The translations under genes and the position numbers were made by a program. The notes beneath the pieces were generated by a model that saw only the letters and a program-made list of their open reading frames with translations, was not told the origin of the DNA and ran no database searches. This document shows positions 7,202-15,168 of a DNA stretch of 28,852 nt, one piece after another. The stretch's first letter is position 1. The number at the start of each line of letters is the position of its first letter. The stretch comes from JAFHCF01 sp048497495 (GTDB lineage: Bacteria; Pseudomonadota; Alphaproteobacteria; Rhizobiales; Ancalomicrobiaceae), in assembly GCA_048497495.1 (NCBI GenBank), contig JAFHCF010000251.1, positions 1-28,852 on the forward strand, read 5' to 3'.

Positions 7202-7651
7202 ATGCGAGACCCCCCCGAATCACCCGGCGACGGCGTCTTCCCGGGGGTGAGCGTGTGCGTCTTCCGCGACGACGACGTCCTGCTCGTCGAACGCGGCAAG
7301 GCGCCCGGCATCGGGCGATGGGCGCCGGTCGGCGGCGCCATCGAGACGGGAGAGACGGCGGAAGCCGCGGCGCTGCGCGAGGTCGCCGAGGAGACGGCGG
7401 TGGAGATCCGCCTCGTCGGCCGGGTCGGAACGCGCGAGATCGTGGCGCCGGCGGAGGGCACGAGCGCGGCACGGATCATCCGGCTCGAGGTCTTCGCCGC
7501 GCGCTGGATCGCCGGCGAACCGGTGGCCGGCGACGATGCGGCGGCGGCGCGGTTCGTCGGGCTCGCGGCGATCGAGGACCTGCCGCTGATGCCGGGGGTG
7601 GCGCCGTGGATCCGGGCGGCGCGGCGTCTCTTCGATGGCGCATCGCGGTGA
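7202..7651 (+). CDS. NUDIX hydrolase
   Basis: A 149-aa protein with a NUDIX box GGAIETGETAEAAALREVAE continuing ETAV (about residues 44-67). It matches GX5EX7REUXEEXGU except that the penultimate Gly is Ala; the metal-binding Glu residues REVAEE are all kept. The family cleaves nucleoside diphosphates linked to another moiety (ADP-ribose, NADH, oxidised dNTPs); the opening FPGVSVCVFRDDDVLLVERGKAPGIGRWAPVGG resembles the ADP-ribose pyrophosphatase-like group (COG1051), but the substrate cannot be fixed. The ATG at 7202 lies eight bases after the stop of the preceding gene. A TIGR02301-type gene follows after 52 bases, a pairing I recall from other rhizobial genomes. Confidence 0.92.
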   Translation: MRDPPESPGDGVFPGVSVCVFRDDDVLLVERGKAPGIGRWAPVGGAIETGETAEAAALREVAEETAVEIRLVGRVGTREIVAPAEGTSAARIIRLEVFAARWIAGEPVAGDDAAAARFVGLAAIEDLPLMPGVAPWIRAARRLFDGASR

Positions 7652-7703
7652 AGATCTGCTATCGGTCGGGGCGACGATCGCAGGGCGGGACGACGGACGG
7701 GCG

Positions 7704-8132
7704 ATGGCGAGGTCTCTGATCACCGGCGCGGGGCGAGCGACGACGCGGGGCGCGGCGGTGGCGGCGCTCGCCGTGGTGGTCGTTCTCGGCTTCCTCGCGG
7801 TGGCGACGCCGGCGCGGGCCGAGGAGGCCGCGCCCTACGACGACCACCTGATGCGTCTCGCCGAGATCCTCGGCGCCCTCCATCACCTGCGTCCGCTGTG
7901 CGGCGCCGACGAGGGGCAGGTCTGGCGCGAGCAGATGGGGGCGCTGATCAACGCCGAGCAACCCTCGCCGGCCCGGGCGCGCAAGTTGACCGATCGCTTC
8001 AACCACGCCTATCGCGGCTTCACCGAGACCCACCGCACCTGCACCGATGCGGCGCGATCGCTGATCGAGCGCTACATGAGCGAGGGCGCGGCGCTGGCCC
8101 AGGACGTGGTGGTGCGCTGGGGGCGGACGTGA
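7704..8132 (+). CDS. TIGR02301 family exported protein
   Basis: A 142-aa protein. Residues 1-38 form a long signal peptide ending TPARAEEAAPYD. The mature part, DDHLMRLAEILGALHHLRPL followed by CGADEGQVWREQM, is the recognisable core of TIGR02301, an uncharacterised family largely restricted to Hyphomicrobiales. The core holds two cysteines, in LCGADEG and HRTCTDA, that probably form a disulphide, and is largely helical. Function is unknown; the location should be periplasmic. The start ATG at 7704 has a weak GGACGGG upstream; an earlier in-frame ATG at 7635 lies inside the NUDIX gene and would spoil the signal peptide. Confidence 0.85.
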   Translation: MARSLITGAGRATTRGAAVAALAVVVVLGFLAVATPARAEEAAPYDDHLMRLAEILGALHHLRPLCGADEGQVWREQMGALINAEQPSPARARKLTDRFNHAYRGFTETHRTCTDAARSLIERYMSEGAALAQDVVVRWGRT

Positions 8133-8159
8133 GGTCGGAGATCGACGCAATTGGATCGC

Positions 8160-8304
8160 CGCCGTTAACCATTGGACAAGGAATTTTAACGTTCGTTAAG
8201 ATTGTCCCCAGGCGGAGAGGGTGGCCGAAAGCGGATCGTGCTAACGATCGTGTCGGGATGGACGATGCCCGAAGGCGGCATCGAGAGGAACTCCGAGACA
8301 CAGA
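8160..8304 (+). promoter_or_regulatory. AT-rich leader with TTAA motifs before the 86-aa gene
   Basis: The 172-base gap before the next gene contains an AT-rich patch with GTTAAC (8164-8169) and the perfect dyad TTAACG-TT-CGTTAA (8186-8199). TTAA boxes of this kind occur in CtrA sites (TTAA-N7-TTAA) of Alphaproteobacteria, but here the spacing is six, one short of consensus. It probably carries a promoter for the 86-aa gene. Confidence 0.35.
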
Positions 8305-8565
8305 ATGCTCGACGAAACCGTGGTCCACGACATCGATCCGACGATCGCCGACAAGAAGCGCGCAGCCTATGAGATGGTCACCGACGCCATGGCGGACGCC
8401 GAGGCGGAGGGCATCGAGCGCGACATCGTCACCCAGGCGGCGCTCTTCGCGGTATTGACCGATCTCGTCTCGACCTATGGCGAAGTGGCGGTGGCGGGTC
8501 TCGCCGAACGCCTGCCGCAGCGCCTGATCGCCGGCGAGTTCACCATCGACCGCCGTCTGCAGTGA
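8305..8565 (+). CDS. small conserved hypothetical protein
   Basis: An 86-aa acidic cytoplasmic protein, predicted all-helical, with no signal peptide or cysteine. It has the look of a small alphaproteobacterial conserved protein (YEMVTDAMADAEAEGIERD, then TDLVSTYGEVAVAGLAERLP) but I do not recognise a named family. GAGA lies before the ATG at 8305-8307. It is preceded by its own AT-rich leader with TTAA motifs and converges on a LysE exporter gene, so it is probably monocistronic. Confidence 0.75.
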   Translation: MLDETVVHDIDPTIADKKRAAYEMVTDAMADAEAEGIERDIVTQAALFAVLTDLVSTYGEVAVAGLAERLPQRLIAGEFTIDRRLQ

Positions 8566-8602
8566 CCCCCCCCGGCGGGTTCGCGCCGAAGATCCCGCCC
8601 GC

Positions 8603-9229
8603 TCACACGAAGAACAGCCGCCCCGCCATCGCCACGCCGAAGACGATCAGGAGACCGCCGGCGAAGTGGTTGACGCGCTGGAGCGTCTGGTCGGTCATGC
8701 GGTCGCGCAGGACCGACACCAGGGCCGTGACCGCCAACCACCACGCCGACGCGCCGGCGGCGACGCCGATGACGAAGAAGCCGGCGCCGACCCAGTCGCC
8801 GGGTCGCGGCGCGAGATTGCCGAGCGAGCCGAAGAGGGCGAGGAAGCCGAGCACCGTCGCCGGATTGGTGATGGTCATGCCGAAGGTCGCGGCGGTGGTG
8901 GAGATCAGCGAGGTCGGTTCCGGCGCCTCGTCGGCGAGATGGGGACGGGCATTGGCGATCCTGAGCCCGAAGACCACCAACAGCAGACCGCCGATCGCCT
9001 GGAGCCAGGTCGAGTGGCCTTCGACGAAGCCGGAGACCGCCGTGACGCCGAAGGCGGAGACGGCGGCGAAGAAGGTGTCGGCCAAGGCCGCGCCGAGGCC
9101 GGCGGCGAGCCCCGATAAGAAGCCGCCGCGGAAGGCGCGCTGGACGCACAGGATGTTCACCGGGCCGACCGGCGCCGAGAAGACGATGCCGACGCCGATG
9201 CCGGTGATCAGGAGCCAGACGTCGATCAC
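8603..9229 (-). CDS. LysE family translocator
   Basis: An inner-membrane exporter of the LysE/RhtB superfamily (208 aa, usual size, about six membrane segments), which exports amino acids or related metabolites. Typical features are SAPVGPVNILCVQRAFRGG at the first helix end (the GP-rich motif of the family), AALADTFFAAVSAFG, and ITNPATVLGFLALFG (the NP motif). The most likely start is the GTG at 9227-9229, which has GGGAG six bases before it; an ATG at 9331 would add 34 residues before the first helix. The substrate is unknown. A second, different LysE-family gene is at 15585-16217. Confidence 0.9.
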   Translation of the reverse strand: MIDVWLLITGIGVGIVFSAPVGPVNILCVQRAFRGGFLSGLAAGLGAALADTFFAAVSAFGVTAVSGFVEGHSTWLQAIGGLLLVVFGLRIANARPHLADEAPEPTSLISTTAATFGMTITNPATVLGFLALFGSLGNLAPRPGDWVGAGFFVIGVAAGASAWWLAVTALVSVLRDRMTDQTLQRVNHFAGGLLIVFGVAMAGRLFFV

Positions 9230-9342
9230 TTCCGTCTCCCTCGGCTGCGGCGGATGGCGCGAAGGTCCGATTCGCCCTTCCATCGGCGCACCGCATCGAT
9301 AACATGCCGGCCGCGCCGTGGACGGGCGCACGGAGCGTCGCG

Positions 9343-10098
9343 ATGACCGGACCTGACTCTTGCCTCGACCGTCTCGTCTCCAGGATGGTTACGCGTCGAC
9401 GTCGGCCGAATGCAAGGGCCTACGTGCCCACGACGTGCCTCGCCGCCGCGGCGATCTGCCTCTTCCTCGGCCTCACGCCGGCCGTCGCCGCCCCTTCCGA
9501 GCCGCCCAAGAAGGTCGGCACGGAGCGAATCGTCGTGGATCCCAAGCCGATCGACACCTCACCCTCCGTTCCGCACGGCCCGCCACCGTCGCAGCCCGGT
9601 CCGGACGCCGCGCCCGGACCGGGCGACAACACCGCGATCGAGGCGCACAAGGGCGAGGAGGGTCTGCCGCCGGCGGTCGCCAAGATGCGCAAGCGGCTGC
9701 TCGACGCCGCCTATTCCGGCGACATGCAGCGGCTGAAGATGGTGATGCAGTCGAACGAGATGCCGCCGGTGTTCTCGATCAACGAGATCGGCGATCCGAT
9801 CGAATATCTGAAGACCCAGTCGGGCGACGGCCAGGGGCTCGAGCTCCTCGCCATCCTCACCGACGTGCTGGAAGCCGGGTGGACCCGAACCAACGCCGGC
9901 AGCCCGCAGGAAATGTACGTCTGGCCGGCCTTCGCGGCGATGCGGATGGACAAGCTCGACCCGGAGCAACTGGTCGAGATCTACAAGATCGTCACCTCGT
10001 CCGACCTCGAGGAAATGAAGGCGCTCGGCCGCTACACGTTCTACAACGTCGGCATCGGCCCGGACGGCACCTGGCACTGGTTCAAACTGGCGAACTGA
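9343..10098 (+). CDS. conserved exported hypothetical protein
   Basis: A 251-aa protein with a signal peptide (hydrophobic CLAAAAICLFLGLTPAVAAP at about 37-56), then a Pro-rich linker (to about residue 95) and a conserved helical domain. That domain begins LLDAAYSGDMQRLKMVMQSN, which resembles the first helices of an ankyrin repeat, and ends GIGPDGTWHWFKLAN. I chose ATG 9343 because GGAG stands seven bases before it; ATG 9385 is possible and gives a shorter, equally usable signal sequence. Proteins with this C-terminal domain are annotated hypothetical in Hyphomicrobiales as far as I recall. It starts an all-plus run leading to tlyA. Confidence 0.8.
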   Translation: MTGPDSCLDRLVSRMVTRRRRPNARAYVPTTCLAAAAICLFLGLTPAVAAPSEPPKKVGTERIVVDPKPIDTSPSVPHGPPPSQPGPDAAPGPGDNTAIEAHKGEEGLPPAVAKMRKRLLDAAYSGDMQRLKMVMQSNEMPPVFSINEIGDPIEYLKTQSGDGQGLELLAILTDVLEAGWTRTNAGSPQEMYVWPAFAAMRMDKLDPEQLVEIYKIVTSSDLEEMKALGRYTFYNVGIGPDGTWHWFKLAN

Positions 10099-10156
10099 GC
10101 CGAAGCCCACGCGACGGCGCCTGCTTCGCCCGATTTCCCTTCGCCGCGGCGCGGGC

Positions 10157-10162
10157 TATACT
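10157..10162 (+). promoter_or_regulatory. possible -10 box for a leaderless transcript
   Basis: TATACT is a near-perfect -10 hexamer, and the next gene's ATG begins seven bases later at 10169, exactly where transcription would start. A partial -35 (TTTCCC, 10134-10139) lies 17 bases upstream. No ribosome-binding site precedes the ATG, consistent with leaderless translation. Confidence 0.35.
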
Positions 10163-10168
10163 GCCGCC

Positions 10169-10327
10169 ATGAACCATGCCGCGAACAAGGCCCTGCCTCG
10201 CCCGCTCCTCCTCGTCGGCGCGCCGCTGCTCCTCGGCGCGCTCGGCGTCGCGGTCTGGGCGTGGGTGGCGTTCGGGGCCGGCGTGTGGTTCGACACCGTC
10301 GCCACCGGTTTCGCCGCCTGCCTGTGA
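10169..10327 (+). CDS. 52-aa single-span membrane peptide
   Basis: A short frame starting MNHAANKALPRPLLLVG and ending TGFAACL. Residues 12-40 are almost entirely hydrophobic (Leu, Val, Gly, Ala and Trp), giving one or two transmembrane spans after a short basic N-terminus. Its TGA (10325-10327) overlaps an in-frame GTG (10324-10326) of the tlyA frame and lies 14 bases before tlyA's ATG, so it is positioned as the first gene of the tlyA operon. There is no clear ribosome-binding site; a TATACT box just upstream suggests a leaderless message. I know of no named family. Confidence 0.5.
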   Translation: MNHAANKALPRPLLLVGAPLLLGALGVAVWAWVAFGAGVWFDTVATGFAACL

Positions 10328-10341
10328 CAGAGCCCCGAGCC

Positions 10342-11088
10342 ATGTCGCGTGATCGCCTCGACCAGGTCATGGTGAAGCGCGGGCTGATCGGCTCGCGGGC
10401 GCGGGCGGCCGACGCGGTGCGGCGCGGCGAGGTGCGCGTCGCCGGCAGGGTCGAGATCAGGCCGAGCGCTCTGGTCGCCCCCGACACGGCGATCGAGATC
10501 GCCGATCCGGCGGCGGCCTATGTCTCTCGTTCGGCCTTGAAGCTGGTCGGCGCGCTCGACGCCTTCGCGCTCTCGCCCTCCGGCCTCGACTGCCTCGACG
10601 TCGGCGCCTCGACCGGCGGCTTCACGCAAGTTCTGTTGGAGCGCGGCGCGGCGCATGTCACGGCGATCGACGTCGGCCATGGCCAGCTCGACGCCGCGAT
10701 CGCCGCCGACCCGCGCGTCACCGCGATCGAGGGCCTCAACGCCCGCGACCTCGGACGCGACCATCTGGCGCGGCCGCCGGGTTTCGTCGTCGCCGACGTC
10801 TCCTTCATCTCGCTCGCCCTCGCCCTGCCGCCCGCCCTGGCGCTCGCCGCCCCGGGGGCTCTCGGCGTCTTCCTGGTCAAGCCGCAGTTCGAGGTCGGCC
10901 GCGATCACGTCGGCAAGGGTGGCATCGTCCGCGACGAGGCGGTGGCTCGCGCCGCCGTCGACCGTATCGCCGCCGTCCTCGACGCCACCGGCTGGCGCCC
11001 GATCGGACGGATGGCGGCCTCGATCGCCGGCGGTGACGGCAATCAGGAATACGTCCTCGCCGCCCGCAAGGATGCGGCCGGCGGCTGA
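10342..11088 (+). CDS. tlyA: TlyA family rRNA (cytidine-2'-O)-methyltransferase
   Basis: A 248-aa protein with an N-terminal S4 RNA-binding domain (residues 1-60, MSRDRLDQVMVKRGL ... RAADAVRRGEVRVAG) and an FtsJ/RrmJ-type methyltransferase domain. The SAM-binding loop is LDVGASTGGFT at 85-95; ADVSFISL and LVKPQFE complete the family signature. In mycobacteria, TlyA 2'-O-methylates cytidines in 16S and 23S rRNA and controls capreomycin sensitivity; some homologues are called haemolysin A, but the enzyme role is the better supported. An alternative GTG at 10324 overlaps the stop of the 52-aa peptide gene. The downstream neighbour is another RNA methyltransferase. Confidence 0.92.
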   Translation: MSRDRLDQVMVKRGLIGSRARAADAVRRGEVRVAGRVEIRPSALVAPDTAIEIADPAAAYVSRSALKLVGALDAFALSPSGLDCLDVGASTGGFTQVLLERGAAHVTAIDVGHGQLDAAIAADPRVTAIEGLNARDLGRDHLARPPGFVVADVSFISLALALPPALALAAPGALGVFLVKPQFEVGRDHVGKGGIVRDEAVARAAVDRIAAVLDATGWRPIGRMAASIAGGDGNQEYVLAARKDAAGG

Positions 11089-11163
11089 CCTTCGCGCTTT
11101 CCCTCTCGCTTCGGAGGGCAAAGTCGGGCAGAAGCGCGGGCGAGAGTACGAGAGGAAGTTGCC

Positions 11164-12459
11164 TTGACCCAGACCGCGACCGAGACGGTCACCATTTCCG
11201 ACATCGCCCACAAGGGCGACGGCGTCGCCGTGTTCGAGACGGAAGCGGGGGAAAAGCGCCTGTTCGTCGCGGCCGCGCTGCCGGGCGAGACGGTCCGGGT
11301 GTCGATCTCCGGCGAAGGCGTCAACGAACGCGGCCGGATCGAGGAGATCCTGGTCGCCAGCCCCGACCGGGTCGAGCCGGCCTGTCCGGTCTACGATCGC
11401 TGCGGCGGCTGTTCGCTGCAGCATTGGGACCAGCACGCCTATCTCGCCTGGAAGCGCCATCTGGTGCAGGACGCCTTCCTCGATCGCGGCATCGAGGCGG
11501 AGGTGCTGGACTGCATCGCCACCGGACCGGCGAGCCGGCGCCGCGCCGTGATCGCGGTGCAGCGGCGCACCGGGGCGCCGGTCGCGGGCTTTCGCGAGCG
11601 CCTCTCCCACACGGTGGTGGAGGCCGACGGCTGCCTCGTCGTGGCGCCGCGCATCCGCGCCGGCCTGCCCAAGCTGATCAAGCTCTCCCATCTCCTGACC
11701 TTCGGCGCCAAGGGCGCGATCTTCACCGTGCTCGACGGCGAGACCGGTCTCGACGTCTCGGTCGCCGAGGCCGAACTGCCGCCGGAGCGGCGCCAGCAGG
11801 CGATCGCGCTCGCCCTCGACCTCGGCCTCGCCCGCTTCTCGGTCGATCGCGAGATCGTGGTGGAGGCCAATCCGCCGGTGATCCGCTTCGGGTCGGTGGC
11901 GGTGATGCCGCCGCCGGGCGGCTTCATCCAGGCGGTCGCGGCGGCGGAAGAGGCGATGGCGAAGCTGGTCGAGGACGCGGTCGTGGACGCCCTCGCCCGC
12001 CGGTCGAAGAAGGCCAAGGGGCCGCCGCGCGTCGCCGATCTCTTCGCCGGCTGCGGCACCTTCACGCTGCGTCTCGCAAGACTCGCCCAAGTCCACGCGG
12101 TGGAGAGCGACAAGGCGTCGCTCGAGGCGGCGTCCTTCGCCGCCCGCCACACCCAGGGACTGAAACCCGTCTCGATCGAGGCGCGCGACCTCTTCCGCCG
12201 ACCCCTGATGGGCAAGGAACTCGCCGGTTTCGACGCGGTGGTGATCGATCCGCCGCGCGACGGGGCGGCGCCTCAGTTCAAGGAACTGGCGAAGTCGCAG
12301 GTGCCGGTGATCGTCGCCGTCAGCTGCAATCCGGCGACGCTCGCCCGCGACGCCCGCTACCTGATCGACGCCGGCTGGCGCATGGGCCCGGTGACGCCGA
12401 TCGACCAGTTCCTGTGGTCGCACCACGTCGAAGCGGTGGTGGTGTTCGAGAAGGGTTGA
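11164..12459 (+). CDS. class I SAM-dependent RNA (uracil-5)-methyltransferase, TrmA/RlmD type
   Basis: A 431-aa protein starting with TTG at 11164 behind GAGAGGAAG. Residues 1-65 form a TRAM RNA-binding domain. Cys74, Cys80, Cys83 (CPVYDRCGGC) and Cys157 are placed as the 4Fe-4S ligands of the RlmD/RlmC group. The C-terminal methyltransferase domain shows GGFIQA at about 252, LFAGCGTFTL (293-302), IDPPRDGA (361-368) and the catalytic Cys388 in AVSCNPATLARD. It should form m5U in rRNA (positions like 747 or 1939) or in tRNA; sequence alone does not settle which. It lies 75 bases after tlyA on the same strand, probably one operon. Confidence 0.92.
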   Translation: MTQTATETVTISDIAHKGDGVAVFETEAGEKRLFVAAALPGETVRVSISGEGVNERGRIEEILVASPDRVEPACPVYDRCGGCSLQHWDQHAYLAWKRHLVQDAFLDRGIEAEVLDCIATGPASRRRAVIAVQRRTGAPVAGFRERLSHTVVEADGCLVVAPRIRAGLPKLIKLSHLLTFGAKGAIFTVLDGETGLDVSVAEAELPPERRQQAIALALDLGLARFSVDREIVVEANPPVIRFGSVAVMPPPGGFIQAVAAAEEAMAKLVEDAVVDALARRSKKAKGPPRVADLFAGCGTFTLRLARLAQVHAVESDKASLEAASFAARHTQGLKPVSIEARDLFRRPLMGKELAGFDAVVIDPPRDGAAPQFKELAKSQVPVIVAVSCNPATLARDARYLIDAGWRMGPVTPIDQFLWSHHVEAVVVFEKG

Positions 12460-12483
12460 GGACCGCGGCGCGAATCGGACCGG

Positions 12484-12966
12484 TCACCCCACATCCTTCA
12501 TCGCCCGCCGCACCTCGCGGTCGAGCGATTGCAGGAAGGCTTGGCGATCCCTGGGGCCGAAGGGCCTCGGGCCGCCGGTGATCTGGCCGGCGGAGCGCAG
12601 ATCCTCCATCAGATCGCGGGTGGCGAGCGCCATGCCGATCGAGGCCTTGTCGAAGACCCGGCCGTTGGGCGCCACCACCCGGGCGCCCGCCTTGACGCAG
12701 CGATCGGCGAGCGGGACGTCGTTGGTGATCACCACCGAGCCCTCGGCCGCCCGCTCGGCGATCCAATCGTCGGCGACGTTCAGGCCCTGACCGACGATCA
12801 CCCGCTCGATCGACGGATCGTCGGGCAGGCGCATCCAGGCGTTCGACACCACGAAGACCTTCAGGCTCAGCCGCGACGCGACGCGAAAAACCTCGTCCTT
12901 GACCGGACAGGCATCCGCGTCGACGAACAGTGTGACCGAAACCGCGTCAACATTACCCAGCTTCAT
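12484..12966 (-). CDS. YaiI/YqxD (UPF0178, DUF188) family protein
   Basis: A protein of about 160 aa with the family hallmark TLFVDADACPVKDE near the N-terminus, then FVVSNAWMRLP, ADDWIAERA and VVITNDVPLADRCV. The pattern of acidic residues (DADACP and TNDVPLAD) resembles the metal site of PIN/NYN-like nucleases, but the family has no established biochemical role. The ATG at 12964-12966 (MKLGNVDA) with GAG four bases upstream is preferred over an ATG at 12987 that lacks a ribosome site. It diverges from a chemoreceptor gene, and its stop nearly meets that of the RNA methyltransferase gene. Confidence 0.92.
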   Translation of the reverse strand: MKLGNVDAVSVTLFVDADACPVKDEVFRVASRLSLKVFVVSNAWMRLPDDPSIERVIVGQGLNVADDWIAERAAEGSVVITNDVPLADRCVKAGARVVAPNGRVFDKASIGMALATRDLMEDLRSAGQITGGPRPFGPRDRQAFLQSLDREVRRAMKDVG

Positions 12967-12987
12967 TTTACTCGATCGGCCCCGCAT

Positions 12988-13133
12988 GTCTTTGGATACG
13001 TATATATACTAGAATGCATGTGTGGAATTCTACACGAAATTGGGCGCCACGCAGCCGAAGGGATCGAAATTTAACGCTACGTCAACCTCGTTGATGGTGA
13101 ATCGAGGGGAACAAACCCTCGTAAGGAATCCCA
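12988..13133. promoter_or_regulatory. AT-rich divergent promoter region with dyads
   Basis: Between the UPF0178 gene and the chemoreceptor is an AT-rich island. It holds the perfect palindrome GTATATATAC (13000-13009), the near-palindrome GTGTGGAATTCTACAC (13020-13035) and a six-base hairpin CGAGGG/CCCTCG (13103-13108 with 13116-13121) directly before the ribosome site AAGGA of the chemoreceptor. The first two are probable promoter or operator elements; the hairpin would lie in the 5' leader of the message. Confidence 0.4.
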
Positions 13134-15092
13134 ATGCGCCTCCGTACACGCCTCACGCTGGGAATCGGCGCCGGCATCGTCGCAGCCGTCGGATTGTGCG
13201 TCACCACGGGTATGTGGTTCATCGGAGGCCTGATCCAGGACGACGTCGGCCGCCAGCTCCGGGCCGGCTCACGGCAGTTCTCCGCCGAGATCACCGCGCA
13301 GGCGCAGAGGGCGCAATCGCTCTCCCATCTGATCGCCAATGTGCCGGGTTTCGTCCACGCCTTCGCCACCCGGGACCGCGCCGCGCTCTCCGAGGCGCTG
13401 CTGCCGGCCTTCGCGGCGGTCAAGGCCGAGGGCTTCGAGCAGTTTCAATATCATCTGCCGCCCGCCACCTCCTTCCTGCGCCTGCACAAGCCGGCGAAGT
13501 TCGGCGACGATCTCTCCGGCTTCCGCCAGACGGTGGTCGAGGCCAACGGCGGCAGGCGCGACGTGCACGGCCTCGAGGGGGGCGTCGCCGGTGTCGGCAT
13601 TCGCGCCGTTTCGCCGGTCACCGAGGGGGGACGCCATCTCGGCACGGTCGAATTCGGTCTCGGCTTCGGCCACGAGTTCGTCACCGGCTTCACCGAGCGC
13701 ACCGGCCTCAGATTGGCGGTGTTCGTCGACGAGCCGACGGCGAGCGGCGCCGGCGCCCGGGCGCTGCTCGCCTCGAGCTTCCCCAAGGATCAGGTCTTCG
13801 GCTCCGGCCTTCTCGCCGGCGAGGGCGCCGACCGCTCGACGACGACCGAATTCGACGGCCGCGCCTGGACGATCGCCGGTGAGCCGCTGGTCGACTATTC
13901 CGGCAAGCGCATCGGCACCTTCGTTCTGGCCGCCGATCGCACCAGTCTCGACGATGCTCGTGGCCGCGCGATGATGGTCTTCGGCATCCTGGCGGTGACG
14001 ATGATCCTCGGCGGCCTCGCCATGGCGACCTGGCTGCAACACGACATCGGCCGGCCACTCTCCGGCCTCACCGACGCGATGAGGCGGATCGGCGAGGGCG
14101 AAACCAACGCCGAACTCCCCGCCCCCGGGCAGATCGACGAGATCGCCGCCATGGTGCGCGGCGTGCAGGCGCTGGGCGAAGCCACGGCGGCGCGGCGGGC
14201 CGGCGAGAGCGCGGCGATCGCGGAAGCCGAGAAGCGCTCGCAACGCGGCCAGCATCGCGAGGAGCGGACCCAGATCTTCGAGCGCGCCATCGGCGGCCTG
14301 CTGCGGGAGATGTCCGGCGCCGCCGATCGCATGGAAGCGACGGCGCGCGCCATGAGCAGCGTCGCCGAACGCACCTCGCAACGCACCGACGAGGCGGCGC
14401 GCGAGGCGGAGACGACGTCGCATACCGTCCAGACCGTGGCGGCGGCGAGCGAGGAACTGGCGAGTTCGGTCCACGAGGTGCTGCGTCGGGTCGACCGCGC
14501 CGCCGAGATCGCCGAACGCGCTCAAGCCGAGGCCGGCAGCACCGACGAGGTGGTGCGCAGCCTCGCCGCGAGCGGCGACCGCATCGGCGAAGTGGTGAGC
14601 CTGATCAACACCATCGCCTCGCAGACCAATCTCCTCGCCCTCAACGCCACGATCGAGGCGGCGCGCGCCGGCGAGGCCGGTCGCGGCTTCGCCATCGTCG
14701 CCTCCGAGGTCAAGGCGCTGGCCAACGAGACGACCCGCGCCACCGAGGCGATCGCCTCGCAGGTCTCCCACATCCAGAGCGACACCCAACGGGTGGTCGA
14801 GGCGATCGGCTCGATCGGCGGCACCATCCGCGAACTGACCGACATCGCCCGCGACATGGCCGGTTCCATGGCGGACCAGGATCTGGCCACCAAGGACATC
14901 GCCGTCCACATCCACCAGGCGGCGACCGGCAGCCGTTCCGTCTCCGAGGGGATCGGCGCGGTCGGCGACGATGCCGGCCGGACCGGCGAGGCGGCGGCGG
15001 GCGTCCTGGAGACGGCGCGCGAACTCGCCGGCTTCCGCGCGGCGCTCGATCGCGAGATCCACGTCTACATCGACGATCTCAAGCGGGCGTGA
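13134..15092 (+). CDS. methyl-accepting chemotaxis protein with Cache-type sensor
   Basis: A complete 652-aa chemoreceptor. Transmembrane helix 1 is at about 12-33 and helix 2 at 280-300. Between them lies a large periplasmic sensor with YHLPPATSFLRLHKPAKFG at about 106-124 and GVGIRAVSPVTEGG, the signature I associate with double Cache domains of the dCache_3 type (ligand unknown). A HAMP linker follows (about 302-354), then a coiled-coil signalling domain whose hairpin tip contains NTIASQTNLLALNATIEAAR at 492-511 and the conserved RGFAIVASEVKALAN. It should sit in polar arrays with CheA/CheW. It has no C-terminal CheR-binding pentapeptide; it ends IDDLKRA. AAGGA lies six bases before the ATG. 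Confidence 0.95.
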   Translation: MRLRTRLTLGIGAGIVAAVGLCVTTGMWFIGGLIQDDVGRQLRAGSRQFSAEITAQAQRAQSLSHLIANVPGFVHAFATRDRAALSEALLPAFAAVKAEGFEQFQYHLPPATSFLRLHKPAKFGDDLSGFRQTVVEANGGRRDVHGLEGGVAGVGIRAVSPVTEGGRHLGTVEFGLGFGHEFVTGFTERTGLRLAVFVDEPTASGAGARALLASSFPKDQVFGSGLLAGEGADRSTTTEFDGRAWTIAGEPLVDYSGKRIGTFVLAADRTSLDDARGRAMMVFGILAVTMILGGLAMATWLQHDIGRPLSGLTDAMRRIGEGETNAELPAPGQIDEIAAMVRGVQALGEATAARRAGESAAIAEAEKRSQRGQHREERTQIFERAIGGLLREMSGAADRMEATARAMSSVAERTSQRTDEAAREAETTSHTVQTVAAASEELASSVHEVLRRVDRAAEIAERAQAEAGSTDEVVRSLAASGDRIGEVVSLINTIASQTNLLALNATIEAARAGEAGRGFAIVASEVKALANETTRATEAIASQVSHIQSDTQRVVEAIGSIGGTIRELTDIARDMAGSMADQDLATKDIAVHIHQAATGSRSVSEGIGAVGDDAGRTGEAAAGVLETARELAGFRAALDREIHVYIDDLKRA

Positions 15093-15134
15093 GCCGCCCG
15101 CTCCCGTGGTCGAAAGGTCGGTGATGCCGAATCA

Positions 15135-15160
15135 CGAGACGGGGGCGACCTCCCGTCTCG
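15135..15160. terminator. hairpin between convergent genes
   Basis: CGAGACGGG (15135-15143) pairs perfectly with CCCGTCTCG (15152-15160) over an eight-base loop. It lies between the stop of the chemoreceptor and the stop of the 72-aa gene, so it could end both transcripts. No T-run follows on either strand, so intrinsic strength is doubtful. Confidence 0.45.
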
Positions 15161-15168
15161 ATCGAGGG

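Noticed and set aside
8186..8199. Canonical CtrA box
   Set aside because: The two TTAA halves are separated by six bases, not seven, so I call it only a dyad with a CtrA-like look.
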